Positions 24,168-39,100 of a DNA stretch of 64,000 nt are shown here, piece after piece. A model generated the notes under the pieces. It was not told the DNA's origin. It ran no database searches and saw nothing but the letters and a program-made list of their open reading frames with translations. The DNA lies in contig OY727094.1 in assembly GCA_963402885.1 (NCBI GenBank), positions 32,304,501-32,368,500 of the forward strand, given 5' to 3'. Position 1 is the stretch's first letter; each line of letters opens with the position of its first letter. This DNA comes from Antedon bifida (lineage: Eukaryota; Echinodermata; Crinoidea; Comatulida; Antedonidae). The position numbers and the translations under genes were made by a program.

Positions 24168-27100
24168 ATGGAAGAAGAATATGAAAAGGTCTATAATTAC
24201 CTGATCAATTGTACTTATCCAGAGGGATGTTTGAAAGAGGAAAAAAGGAGGATCAGAAGGAAATGCCAAAATTTTATTATACAAGGTAAACATTTACTAC
24301 TTAAGCCGCACTACCCAAACAACCAAACTCTTTCTCTTTTAATAAAGATTATAAATAATTCATAAGTAAAATATTACATTTGAAAGAAAAATCGGTAATC
24401 ATAAAATAGTATTTAAAGGCTAAAAGACTATAGGCCTATATTTTCGTTTTTTCAATTATCATTATTACTTGTGTTACCAATGCTGTCTCCATTTTTCGTT
24501 GTCTATCTTTCTTTCTTATTTTCTTTTCCTTTTCATAGTCTACAGTAAAATGAAAAAAAAATGATACCAATATTAATCTTTAATCATAATCATAATATTA
24601 AAATCTAAGGAAAACTTCTTTTTCGAAAATGGGATGGGAGAGTGGCAAGATGCGTAAAAACAAAAGAAGAAGCAAAAGAAATCATAAGACAGGTACATGA
24701 CGTTCCAGGTAGACATCGAGGACGAAACAAAACATACAAGTTGGTGGGTGAACGTTTTTACTGGCCAGGCCAAACAATAATGGTCAATGAATGGGTAAGC
24801 TTTTAAACGTTATACAAATACTGTATACATTTTTTAAAAGATTATAATTTCTCATACACTCATTCTTTTATTCTGTTAGGCCTAACTCCCAATTTTTGTG
24901 TGTAAAAATCGTTTTATTTTAAATAATTAACATTTAGCTGACAGTTTGCAGATCAGTTAAAACTATTTACCCACTACCGGAGACAAATTGCTCGAATATG
25001 TAGAATAATGTATCTTAACAATAATTTTTTTTTTTTACTTCTTTCTAGATAAAAGATTGCTTGTCTTGCCAGAAAGCAAACAGTTCAAAATCAACAACGG
25101 AACTCCAACCAATAGCAGTATGACTTTGTTTATTTTTAGTGTTGATCTAAGGATGGTTTAATTCATTGAAAAAATAAGATCATCATCAAATCAGGCAAAC
25201 TCACTCATACTTTAGGTTGGCTAAGAGAAAGCATTTATATTTAATTAAGGGAGTATGTTTCCATTCATGTTTGATCCAAAAATGACCGAGGTTAATAATG
25301 TTGAAGTGATTAATATTATGTTTTGCAGTACACTAGCATAGCTCTGAAAACTGCATTCTTATTTAAAGATTTCAAAATTCTGCATTATTGGTCCAACTGT
25401 ACTATTTATGCAAAATACATATATCCCAATATGTTTTATGACTCCTTAATCAGTGATTTTCAAGTGGTAGCAGTCTCAATGAACACAAGGACCCTGCTGT
25501 GTTTGTCTAAACAATTCACAACAGGATACCTCATTACAATTTGGACAGGTTAAATGATCTTAGTTCAAAAATCTACTGAACTTGTACACCTCTAAAAATT
25601 TAACTTGTATTGTTCCAGGTAACAGAACCTTTCGAGAAGATGGCAATAGATGTAATGGGTCCATATAAAACATCTGATGGAGATAAATTTATATTAACAG
25701 CAACGGACTACTACACCAAATGGTGCGAGGCATTTGTCTTGCAAGATCTTGACGAGATTGCAGAATGTTTAGCAAAAATGTACTACAGACATGGTGCAGT
25801 AAAAGCAATTATAAGTCTTAATGGAAAAGAGTTTGTAAATAAGGTTAGTTCATTATGAATTATGTTTATATTTAAGCCTCTCTACAATAATTGGTTACAC
25901 TATTACAATACTGTACAACAAAACAGGGCTTTCATTGTCGATTAAATGTAAAGTAGTTGCACTTCCAATATTTATGTGTAGTAACTCTTATGTGTTCAGC
26001 TCTTGTATAAAATAAAATTAAAGTACAATATTATCATGCTATGTAAAAACAAATAAGCGATTTCTTTGTATTCCTTAAACAACTTACAAATTTGCATTGA
26101 TTTTTTCATGGGCATGCAGAAGAATAAAAAAGTCAATGCCATCTTTAATATTTTTTAACACTGTAGGTGAATGACAGACTTTGCACAATATTGGGTGCAA
26201 AAAATGGGAAAATGACAGCTTACCATCCACAATCAAACTTGGATGAAAGTACGAATAACAAAATAAAGACGTATGTATATCTTCACAATTATTCATTCAG
26301 CAGGTTTAACATACAGTAGTAGTTCCATAAATGGCTAATTGCTTTGACAACACCACTTCCTTAAGACCTTCACAGTACAAATTCCGACCATGTTGATATC
26401 CCATTATTCCCAACCAACAACCTTTCCATGACAGTTTTCAAATGTAATTTAAAAGATTCCGGTACAGTACAATTCCTGTTATTTTTAAATTTAATTACTT
26501 GCCCGAAAACCCATACCAGTACAATTAAGCCACTAATCTCAGCCCCAGACACAAAATACCCCATTTTGGCCACTATAGTGTATCAAAGAGAGTGGATAAA
26601 TTTCAAAAATTTCATGTAAAAATTCCCAGTACAAATGTGGCAATTTCAAATGTGGATGTGTACATATATTAAAAAACAAACAACCCTTCTCATTGATACA
26701 GATAGCAATAACAATATGTTTGTAATACTTAATTTCAATAACATCATCAAAATGTTGGTTTTATATTTCAGTTGCCTGAGAGAATTAATAGACCAAAAAA
26801 AAGATGACTGGGAAAGGCACCTAGATTCTGTTATTTTCGCCTTAAACATCAGCTGGCACACAACAATAAAGTCTAGTCCGTTTTTCATGCTATATCACAG
26901 GCAACCAAAAATACCGGCGGAGATCTGTGACGATGACGATGATGTTACCATTAAATGTTAGTTTCTGTGATTTCTGGAATTCTGGGTTTACTGTATATAA
27001 AATATTAAAATTTGTATAATTCTTTTTAAAGTTATTATTTTGCTATAAACTGTGTTGAAAAGTATGAAGATATGCTTATATATTACCATATGGAACTGAT

Positions 27101-30100
27101 GAGCTGAAAACATATCGAAATCTTTTTTATTTATTATCATAGGCCTACTGAAATCATTTTCTACATAATAGACAATGAATTTGATTTAAACATAAATTAA
27201 ATACTTATTTCATTTAATTTAAGACTTATTATTATTACTACTTCAGCTGATGATGAAGAGGAAGAAACAGCTGGTGATGAAGAGGAAGAAACAGCTGGTG
27301 ATAAAGAGGAAGAAACAGCTGGTGATGAAAAGGAAGAAACAGCTGGTGATGAAGAGGAAGAAACAGCTGGTGATGAAAAGGAAGAAACAGCTGGTGATGA
27401 AGAGGAAGAAACAGCTGGTGATGAAAAGGAACAGACAGCTGGTGATGAAGAGGAAGAAACAGCTGGTGATGAAAAGGAAGAAACAGCTGGTGATGAAAAG
27501 GAAGAAACAGCTGGTGATGAAGAGGAAGAAACAGCTGGTGATGAAGAGGAAGAAACAGCTGGTGATGAAGAGGAAGAAACAGCTGGTGATAAAGAGGAAC
27601 AGACAGCTGGTGATGAAAAGGAAGAAACAGCTGGTGATGAAAAGGAAGAAACAGCTGGTGATGAAAAGGAAGAAACAGCTGGTGATGAAAAGGAAGAAAC
27701 AGCTGGTGATGAAGAGGAAGAAACAGCTGGTGATGAAGAGGAAGAAACAGCTGGTGATAAAGAGGAACAGACAGCTGGTGATGAAGAGGAAGAAACAGCT
27801 GGTGATGAAGAGGAAGAAACAGCTGGTGATGAAGAGGAAGAAACAGCTGGTGATGAAAAGGAAGAAACAGCTGGTGATGAAGAGGAAGAAACAGCTGGTG
27901 ATAAAGAGGAACAGACAGCTGGTGATGAAGAGGAAGAAACAGCTGGTGATGAAGAGGAAGAAACAGCTGGTGATGAAGAGGAAGAAACAGCTGGTGATGA
28001 AAAGGAAGAAACAGCTGGTGATGAAAAGGAAGAAACAGCTGGTGATGAAGAGGAAGAAACAGCTGGTGATAAAGAGGAAGAAACAGCTGGTGATGAAGAG
28101 GAAGAAACAGCTGGTGATGAAGAGGAACAGACAGCTGGTGATGAAGAGGAAGAAACAGCTGGTGATGAAGAGGAAGAAACAGCTGGTGATGAAAAGGAAG
28201 AAACAGCTGGTGATGAAAAGGAAGAAACAGCTGGTGATGAAAAGGAAGAAACAGCTGGTGATGAAAAGGAAGAAACAGCTGGTGATAAAGAGGAAGAAAC
28301 AGCTGGTGATAAAGAGGAACAGACAGCTGGTGATGAAGAGGAAGAAACAGCTGGTGATGAAAAGGAAGAAACAGCTGGTGATGAAGAGGAACAGACAGCT
28401 GGTGATAAAGAGGAACAGACAGCTGGTGATGAAGAGGAAGAAACAGCTGGTGATGAAAAGGAAGAAACAGCTGGTGATGAAAAGGAAGAAACAGCTGGTG
28501 ATGAAGAGGAAGAAACAGCTGGTGATGAAAAGGAAGAAACAGCTGGTGATGAAAAGGAAGAAACAGCTGGTGATGAAGAGGAAGAAACAGCTGGTGATAA
28601 AGAGGAAGAAACAGCTGGTGATGAAGAGGAAGAAACAGCTGGTGATGAAAAGGAAGAAACAGCTGGTGATGAAAAGGAAGAAACAGCTGGTGATGAAGAG
28701 GAAGAAACAGCTGGTGATAAAGAGGAAGAAACAGCTGGTGATAAAGAGGAACAGACAGCTGGTGATGAAGAGGAAGAAACAGCTGGTGATGAAAAGGAAG
28801 AAACAGCTGGTGATGAAGAGGAAGAAACAGCTGGTGATGAAGAGGAAGAAACAGCTGGTGATAAAGAGGAACAGACAGCTGGTGATGAAGAGGAAGAAAC
28901 AGCTGGTGATGAAGAGGAAGAAACAGCTGGTGATAAAGAGGAACAGACAGCTGGTGATAAAGAGGAACAGACAGCTGGTGATGAAGAGGAAGAAACAGCT
29001 GGTGATGAAGAGGAAGAAACAGCTGGTGATAAAGAGGAACAGACAGCTGGTGATGAAGAGGAAGAAACAGCTGGTGATGAAGAGGAACAGAAAGCTTGTG
29101 ATGAAGAGGAAGAAACAGCTGGTGATGAAGAGGAAGAAACAGCTGGTGATGAAGAGGAACAGACAGCTGGTGATGAAGAGGAAGAAACAGCTGGTGAGAA
29201 AGAGGAACAGACAGCTGGTGATCAACATGGTCAGAGAGCAGATCTACGTAAGTACATAATGTAACTTTTGAAATTAACCTTTTATTTTAATCATTCATAT
29301 TCACTCCGACACAGATATGATCATTACGGTTTTAATTTTATTGATGCAGTTATATTATTAATTAATGAACTCTTTACTTCGGTAAAATATGACAACTAAT
29401 AGTAACTGTAAAAAACACTGTTACCATTAAAGATATATGTTTTAAATTTTTTTTGCTGAATATGCCATTTTAATATCACATAATAGTTATTCACTTTGAC
29501 CAAAAACATTTTCCCCCAATAAAATGTAATTTAAAGCATAATATACCTAAGTTGTCTGGAAGACAATGGTTTTTGGTTGAAATTAATCATTTCTTTTGTC
29601 TTTTTATAAGTGAAACAATTATTTTTGAAGTGAATAACTTTATTAAAACTGTGAAATTGCCTATTTAAAATCTGATTTTATTAATCATTATTTGTCATGT
29701 TTTTGGAGGACAATACATCTTTAAATGTTAGCTTGTGTGATTTCTGGAATTCTGGGTTTATATAAATCATTAAAATGTGTAAACATTTATTCTTCAGTTG
29801 AACTAGACGTTTGTTTTTTAAAAAGATATCCTCGTCCTGCTTTATAACTATAGATCTGTTCATACTTTATACCAAGTTTGGTTTGAACTTTATTTGAAAT
29901 AAGATTAAATATTGGTAATCAGTTATATATTTATTTATTATTTATTTTGTTAATTTCAGAAAATACAAAAAATGTATTTGTGCTTTCTGACAACAACAAA
30001 TTAGCTTGATTGCGGCAATGGTGGCCAAAGAGCCTAACGCCCGTATTCTTAATCCGAACTCGTAGTCGTAGTTCGACTTGAAAAAGTCCTAGTTCGAGCT

Positions 30101-33100
30101 ATTACTTCAAATTCGATTCATAATAGAAGTAGGCGAAGTTTGCAGTTCGACTTAATCATGTCTGGGTAACAAAGGCCAAAAGTACATTGGCCAATGACAA
30201 GAGAGTATTTGAGGAGGAGCAGACAAAATTTTGCGCATTGATCACTTTCCATTTTCCTACAAAACATTTTACTCATCAGGACTATACATCTGGATATGGA
30301 TCTTTATACTCCAATCATGGAGGTATACCTCCATGCTCCAATCACATCACACTAGAGTTTAAATGAAAAATAATTTTTATCGTTAATTATTAGAACAAGA
30401 TCAGTATTAATTTACCAGTGAAGTACTTTTGATTAACAACAAACAAAATCTTCAAAATTTGTGTAGGAACCATGGCGGTATGGTAACTTTCATATTTTCT
30501 AGGCCTCTAACAAAGTATTATCGCGACGAACCACGCACTTCATAGCGTGACAAGAAAGCGCTAGGCCCCCTAAACATTCCATCGCGTGGTGAATTTCCGC
30601 ATCTCCCATTGTCGCTATGGCGTGACGTAGTTCAAGTCGCGAAGAAAATAATGCAATTTGTATACGGTTGTAAATAAACATGATTTGCATTATTATAACA
30701 TATACCAATGTATATTTAATTAAGTTAATATAAAAATTTTATTCATTCTTCAATGACTGTTACATTTTTTATAAACCCCGTTTAAATACCATTTAGTCAA
30801 CGATTTAGCCTGCCCTCTCGAGGACTAAAAAATCGATCAAAATTCGTCTCGATTTAGTCGAGGTTGGCCTGATTTAGTTGAAGTTCGGTTTATGAATTAA
30901 AATGACGTCATTTTTAAAGTTTTAGCTCAAACTACGACTAAAGTCCGCTTTAAGAATACAGGCGTAACTGTCGCCGACCATTCCAATAAAAAGTTAAAAT
31001 GTACAAACTGAATATAATAAATTTATATGGTTCTTTGTTTTATTACTTGTTGTAGCTGTTCAGAATTTTTATACAAAGGAATCTGCTGAAAAAGGTAACT
31101 TTTTTTTGTATTGGTAGAACAAATTCTTATATAAACATACAAAATACGATAGTAGTATAAGATAGATGCTTTGACACTAAAAACAAATTGAAATTAAGTA
31201 TTATATTTTCCAAATTTTATATTTTAACTACTGTTATAATATAAATGTTAGCAATATATTATTTAACAATAATTGTAACATAAACTAGATTTAATTCGTC
31301 ACTATGACGAATTATAGGTTATATGCATTGATTTAAATAAAGATAATTGATTTTTAAAAGATATATTGATTGATTGATTGATTTTCTCAGAATCTTTAAT
31401 TATTTTAACATATTATAGGATCTTGCTAACGGGAATACAATAGCCAGTATCACAATCCCATCAAAGATCCCTCTGCATATAATGTTATAAACCATTTGTT
31501 ACATAAGTAATAAAGACATTACTTACTTTTTATATAGATTTCATTATAAATTATATGTATAAACTATAATCTATACACTAAAAAATAAAATTGAACAAAC
31601 AATACGGATATTAAAAAAAAATCTTATTTCGTTTCCCAAGGTGAGACTCGATCTTGGTACCTTAAATGCGATAGACATGAGCACAGACCACCGAGCCATA
31701 CACAACCGACTAATATTGTATAGAAAGATTCCTCCGTGTATTTACTATGCAGTAACCACTTTGGTGCAGATACAGTAGATTATTACATACTGCAATGAAT
31801 TATAATTTTTTACTATGATGACATCTTTAAAAATGTAAAACAATGATGCACTGTCAAACTATATACTTTTAACTTTAAGATATGAACTTCTGAAGGAAGA
31901 AAATTAATGTTAAGTTTGTTATTTTGGCCTAAGAAAATGTCATAATTTGTTTGATTGTCGAAATTAATTTTTTTAAATTTAATATGCGATTAATGATGAC
32001 TTAATCAACTTTTGTTCTCTTAATTTCATAATAAATAATACATATGATTCATACACTTCAAGAAAATGAAATAAAAAATAGGTGTTCCCGAGCATTCTGA
32101 CGATCTATATTAATTTTAAAATTTAGCATATTTTCATCATTTTGTTAACTTACATGTGCGTAGCCTGTCACTTTTGACGTGCTCGTATAACGCAAATTCG
32201 CGTTGAAAAGTGAATAAAATATGATGATATTATTAAAGAAAGGTTGTAAATCAGAAATCTGGCAAAGAGTGCATATTAACGTTTAACGCGCAGTGCGCGT
32301 GCTAAAATCTGCGCACTCATATTAATTTTGTAAACGCTTAAAATTGCCTGAAACGTATTACAATTTCATCGAAAATAAATTTTGACAATTTTGAAAATTT
32401 TAAGCGACCGCACGCATGCGTTATATGCGCTACGCACGTAATTGTATTGCCATATAATGAAATATGACCTGAAATTTATGAGTACTAAATTTTGGCCATA
32501 AGGAATAAACTCTGAAAAATTGACTTAGCTAGATGAAAATGATATCAAGATAATTGGATAAATAAGAGGTTATATGCATGATAATGCATATAACCTAAAT
32601 AAAGAAATAAATAAAGATTTTGACAGAATCAAGAATTAATTAATAAAAGCGGTAAAAGCACTGCAACCTATAGCCTATAAATTTAGTGGAAGTTAAAGGT
32701 TCACCTCATCTACAGTTTTTAGTAGTACAGTACTAGTAGTAGAACCCCAGTGTTCTAGTACAATGGGGATCCTGCACCAAGGTAAAATCAACTATTTTTG
32801 GTTGATTTTAAACAGGGCCAACCCTACTAGCTTACAAGATAGCAGATAACCTTCAGATATAAAAAATGGAATGTTTTAAATATAATAAATAAAAAATATT
32901 ATTCTGATTTCAGCTCTTAAGTTAGCTTGGACAAATGGAACTGTGTGTGAACAATGTTTAGTCAGCAAGATATCAAGCATTAAGATATTTGAAAGTGACA
33001 TGTTAACTCTAAAAGACTGGCTGTCAGACAAGGTAAACATATATATTGCTAATTTGTCTGTGAATCAATCAAATAAATGCAACTATCTATTATAATCAAT

Positions 33101-36100
33101 AAACAAACTGTAAATAATATAAAATAAAAAGTAAAGTAAAAGTAAAGAGTAATACCCACCAAACTAAGGTAAAATGGCAATAATATTTTCAAAATCTTTA
33201 AGGTTATAGACGCTTTCCTCGAAGTACTTGTTCTTCGAAACAAGGTAAGTGGTTTCATGTTTTCAAAGGTTTAATGTATGCATAGATCTCGAGACCCTGT
33301 TAACGAAAACAAATAAATTAATAAGTTGCATAAAATGTAATATATAGCGTCATGAGGAGATTTCCAGAATGATCGAAATCAAAACGGTACTGGGTTTGGT
33401 CTACTAGCGTTCCTGCTTCCAAAAGCCATCCATTCATAGAAGCACTAATGAAGAAAGTCTATCCATGGGGACTAATAGAGTGTGGTGGTCCCGGGACATG
33501 ACTATACTTCGGCTTTAGTTGATAGAAGATTGAAATGTTTTGTTAGAGATAAAGTATACGATCTTTTATTAAGAGATAGAGTATTCGATCTTTTATTATA
33601 TTAGTGTAAAATAGTTTGGTAAATAGTTGAATGTAATGATCTTGTACATAGATTAAATATTAAAAAAAGACAATGATATGTGTTAGTATAAAAAATAATA
33701 ATAATAATCTAACATTACAAAAAGTGTATATAGGCCTACAGTAGGCTAGATATAAGGTGAAAAGCAAAGCGATTATGGAGCGGCTATTCCAGAATATACA
33801 ATACTAAGTATCGTAAGTTTAAATTTATAAATTTTAGGCGATCTTGTCAAAGGTCAAGCACTATAGCCTGCCACGTTTTGATATTCAATATTGAACTTGA
33901 CCTGACGTGGTTCCACAATATCTTATTATGAAAATGGTAGAGTGGATAGAACATAATAAATAATTTAAAATTTACCTTTAAACTGGTTTTGAACTGAATC
34001 GGTTGATGTGTTATCGTTATCGTATTATTATTATTTTATGAATTGGTTTGATTTAAAAGTATGTTCAATAAAGTGCGTATGCGTATAGAACGAATACTGT
34101 ATGCCTGCATTTCGATGTGCGCGTGTGTTACAAAGCGTGTAATGCTAATTGCTATGTATATCGTATATTAGGAGGGAAAAAATGATAGGTATGATGGTAG
34201 AATACGAAAAAGTAGTTTAGAATGTAGAAATAGGAAATGTTTGTGGAAAATTAATTGAGACGATTAATTTTATGCACCATTTTGTATACTGTAGGAATGC
34301 CCAATTTAATTTTGATAATTGTATATATAACATACAGGTAACATTTATTGTAAAACACAAAAATGTAAATTTAAATCCATTCCCATCTTTTCCTTGTGTT
34401 ATGTTGTTTTCCCTGGTTTTATTTTAAAAATCATTTTTAAAAATTATTATTACTAATATATAATAAAACTTATCCCAATTCAGTTTACTGTGAAGATAAT
34501 TGAATCAATACAGTATACCAATATTGTAGTGGTTCTCGATAAACACAATACTTAAGTATGAACACACAAGGCTATATTATCCATAAACTGTAACTTTATA
34601 AGTACCGTTGTATCGCCATGTTATATGCGTGTGTTTATATATAGGTGGTGCTATACCTGTTTGATCTATTAATATTATCATTACAAATATTAATGAAAAA
34701 ATGAATAATAAATTGTACAATTATGGGTTGAGATGGTAGAGGGCTAATGGTTTATGTTGTTATTATAGTACTAATGTTTATTTATACAAAACTTTTACAG
34801 GAAAAGAAAATATTAAGGATTGAATCAATAACATTAACAAACATTTTAAATGGTTCATATAAATCAAGTTACTTAAAAAAGGTAAGAAAAACAAAATATG
34901 CATTGTTGAACTAAATAAATTTTATTACTTATTATTTATCATTATTGTCATCATCATTTCTATTATTAATATTAAATGGTTTATCAAATAGCCTATCTAC
35001 TATCTATTAAAATATATTTACTAATATGAATGAGGCGGTTTACTTACAGTATGCGTTATAGCTTTTCTAATGTTTATACTTAAATTAACTGCAAATTAAT
35101 TATTGCATTTATACAAACTTCTCCTTTATTTTATGTCAACATTTTGAATGAAACTAATTATGGGATGTTTGATTCCACTACAGGTTGATTTCTCCAAATA
35201 TAGCATAATAATTGGTGGATTACACGAACCCAGTCATTGGACTTTTATAGTAAGATTTTTAATTTACCTCCGCCAAGGAGGTATATGTAGTTGATCGCGT
35301 TTGTTACTTAGCAAAATTATAGTATTTACTTTGTTACTTGGCAAAATAAAATTTGCCAAGTATAGTATTTACTTTGTTTGTATATATGTTTGTTTGTTAG
35401 CACGATAGCGCCTACAGTTTGGTGTAGATAGGTATATACTTTCAGACCATGCCTATTGAAAATCAACAAAATTGGTTTATTAATAACTTCACAAATAACA
35501 AAAATGATATTATTTTCAGACCGGCTAGTGTTAAAAGATAGGAGACAATTTTCAAAAGCCGGCGAGCATTCTTAAAGTAACAAGTGTACTGAAATTGCAT
35601 TTTCTCGAGAACTACTTGTCTAAAAAACCTCATTTTTGGACAAGAGGCAAGAGTTATAAATTGTGATTTATAATTCTCAAAATATAATTTGATTTAATGT
35701 ACAGGTTTTTGATACGAGTAGTTTTAAAAAACCTATTTCTTTTCAAATTCACCAGTTTGTTTTTAGCGTTGCTGTTCTATTAGGCCTATTATTCAAATGA
35801 ATCTATTGTTAGTTGATAATTAGTTTTTAGTCGCGTGGACGCGACTCTATAGTTCACTATGTCGGTCGGTCGGTCGGTCTGGTATCACTATGCGTTTTAG
35901 CACGCGACTTATGGCTGTTGGCCTTGTTTATTACCAGCGTGTCGTGTCCTTCCTTATTTCATTCTGTACATAGGTATATACTTACAGAACATGCCTATTG
36001 ATTTTCAGGAAAATTGATATATTGGTCATGTCACAAAAGCTTATCTTCCGTACGATATATTAAATAGCACGCATTCTGTCTTCTTTTAACATGGACATAC

Positions 36101-39100
36101 TGTATTCTTTGATATGGACCAACATATTAGTCGACTGGTCGAGCGGTTAAGCTTACTCCATGGGTTAAGGCAGGGACGCCGAAAATCGGCACAGGTTCAA
36201 GACACTCCTTAACTCCTGGTCAATCTTGATTTTAGAAAGGTCATTGTTGTAATGACGGAGTTTGTTTGTATACAAAATTATTTAAACAAATTATTAACCC
36301 CAGCAGGAGTTTAACGATGTAAAGCTAATACATAAAGCAAAAAATGTATCTTTCAACATGCTCCCAATCAGTGGATATATTGTGCCAAGTACTTCACTCA
36401 GTTTCTGAGTGCTTTCATTTGTTTGTTAGCAGGATTACTCAAAAAGTAATTACAAGATCTTTACCAAAATGAAAATACAGATAGATATGTGATCAAGGAC
36501 CACTCCATTAAATTTCGAAGGCAAGCCGTACCACGGTCCCAATTCTGGACCACTTTTTAGTATAATTTTCAGACCTGCTAGTGATAAAAGATAGGACAGA
36601 ATTTTCAAAAGCTGGCGAGCAGGCTTAAAGTAACAAGTAAACTGAAAATCCATTTTCTCGAGAACTACTTGTCCAGAAAACTTCATTTTTGTACAAGAAG
36701 CAAGAGTTATAATTTTGATTTGTAATTTTTTAAAAAAAATTGATTTAATTTACAGATTTTTTGATACAAGTTGTTTTTAAAAACCTATTTCTTTTCAAAT
36801 TCACCAGTTTGTTTTTGGCATTGCTGTTCTATTGTTAGTCAACAGAATCTATTGTTAGTTGAAAGGCTGGTTACATAACCATTACACCAAATTCGCATAC
36901 ACATGCTTGTAGTGAAATAAGCCTAAATCATACACAGTATTAAAACACACGCAAATATATATATATATTTTCCCCAGAGAAATCTTATGTAGGAGAATTT
37001 TACAGTAGGCGGAGGTATGCACTCTCAGAGTGGCTTTCTAGTTTATTTTTGTAATTGTTTAGTACAATAGTAACTTTGGAGTTTTATTGTCATATTTTCA
37101 ATAAAAATGTTTTTATAATGTACATGAGTATCATGACTACACTCACAATATAAATAAATTGAAATCTGAATCAGAGTTGGATTAATAATAATTATATTGT
37201 ATTTTAGATTGGATATCCAGAGAAGAGGCTGATGCTGTATCTAAATTCTCTAGGAGAATTGGAAGATACATGCATTAACATCAAAACTAATTGGAAGTAA
37301 GTATTGACATTTTACTGTGATATGCTATATCTTATTGGAAAAAATTTTAATTTTAATATACAAATTATTGTTAGTTATTATTTTTTACATTAATTATTGG
37401 TTATCCGCAACGAAGTTGCAGGATTACCCTTGTGATTGTCAAAGATCATCATCTTTTTTTTTTTCGTTTTCTTGCGTATCTCTAAAACTTGCAAACATAA
37501 CATTTTGTAACTTTCTCAACATATCGTCATTCACGTGAAGTTGTGCAGCTAACATTTTCATTACATTTACAATTGCGCAACATGACTTACGCGCGATTTT
37601 ATGAATTTCGCGTTTTTGACATAGGTTGAAAACGAAATAAAATTTAAATATGAACCTTAGAAAAAATGGCATGTTTCACAGATAGTAACGCGCACACGCG
37701 CGTTTACAAATTACAGATGCGAAAAATAAATTTCTAATCAACTTTCTATTTCACTCGCGTGCAAATTTTTGTATGCGCGGTGCGCATGTAGGGTGCGCGT
37801 GATTTATGCTTTTCCAGGCTTTTCTAGTAATTTTAATTCAATTATCTTTCGCATGATGTACCATTTTTAAAATGTTGATGACGTCATCATGTTCGAAAGC
37901 GTGAATAACTTGGGTCACTTATTTTCATCATTACAGTAAATTTAAAATATGTTATAGCTCCTCAGAATGAAAAGTGACACTCATGATTAAAAAGTTTTCT
38001 GGAAGCTGTTGAATTGTAGATACGAATTCATGTACTGTACATATTTTGCGCATCGGATGTTGTGACGTCATCATATGGCCAGTTGAATTATAAGTCGTAT
38101 TTTCATATTTTGCGTCATAGTTCATGACATTTAAAAGAGCGCGCATCTATATTCTATGTATCCAAATTTCTTTAACACGATAATATGTTTGATGACATCA
38201 TCGTGTAAAAAAATTGGAATAAAAGACGCGTCCCGTTATTTTCACCTATTCTGCACTGTATGTAGTATATACTGTATATTATACTTAGACACAAAATAGA
38301 GAGGGCACACTAACATGTTATTTTATTTTATGTGCGGAATATTCTAACGTATGACGTGTACGTGGCGGAAAACCTAACTCGTCCATAGTGATGAGTTCAA
38401 ATCTAGTTGCATGTTAAAACTATTTGAACATTTGCCTAAGAGTATAATAATATATGAAACACACAAACAGTTTTTAGTCACGTGCAACACGACTCTACAG
38501 CTCACTATGTCGGTCGGATGGTCGGTCGGTTGGTAAACACTAACTAAAATTTGAGCATGTGACTGCAGCCATGTATATGGTTTAATTATATAAACTATAT
38601 TCAAACATCTGCAATCATAATTCACTACCTATGATTTTGAATAATTATAATTTTTCAAGGTTAACACAGTATGTTATATTTTAAATTTTATAGAATTTAA
38701 ATTTTTATTACCAATTCACACTTGGAATTTTTTTCACTTTTTTTTACAGTAAATTCCTGAAGATGAGGTTTAATACAAATGCCCCAGGCAGTAGTGCACA
38801 GAGTTGGAACATTTCCACTGCTGTGCACACAAAGCAAAGTGACAGTGCCTCATGTGGAATTTTTGTACTGAAGGTAACTAATAGTATTATTAAATAATGG
38901 TGTTAATATATCAGTGTGAGAAATGTTGGGAAAACTACATTCTATTCTTCTATTATGAATATTTGAGGCTGTCAATTTACAGTTTTCTAGCCGGAATAGT
39001 GGCGTAACGCACAGGGTCATCCAACACTGGGTAGTTGCATTAGACTGATCCCAATGGAAATAAGCTGATAAGCTTTTTGGGCTATCCTGGAAAATCTTTT

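Larger units (their letters stand above)
35264..37042 (+). mobile_element. Helitron-like non-autonomous element, internally duplicated
   Basis: Begins with the hairpin ACCTCCGCCAAGGAGGT and ends GGCGGAGGTATGCACTCTCA followed by GAGTGGCTTTCTAGT. A 3' hairpin followed closely by CTAG-T is the classic Helitron terminus. The halves 35400-35810 and 35970-36860 are diverged direct copies (CGAGAACTACTTGTC and CAAATTCACCAGTTTG in both). A GTCGCG hairpin element and a tRNA-like segment are inserted. Lies in intron 12. Confidence 0.6.

Noticed and set aside
27243..29228. Long minus-strand open frame with an FLFITSC repeat, membrane-like
   Set aside because: Antisense shadow of the same minisatellite, with no start context or splice partners.
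27250..29259. Long plus-strand open frame with a KRKKQLV repeat
   Set aside because: It is the wrong frame of the 24-bp minisatellite. The spliced frame from exon 6 into exon 7 is the acidic one, and only that one keeps phase with exons 8-17.
29960..30009. Possible extra exon after an acceptor-like TTAATTTCAG
   Set aside because: In the phase left by exon 7 it meets a stop after 16 codons. The exon at 31056 keeps the frame and leads into the protease domain. It could be an alternative terminal exon.
35264..37042. Calling the element an autonomous Helitron
   Set aside because: Only terminal features are present; I see no Rep/helicase coding sequence.
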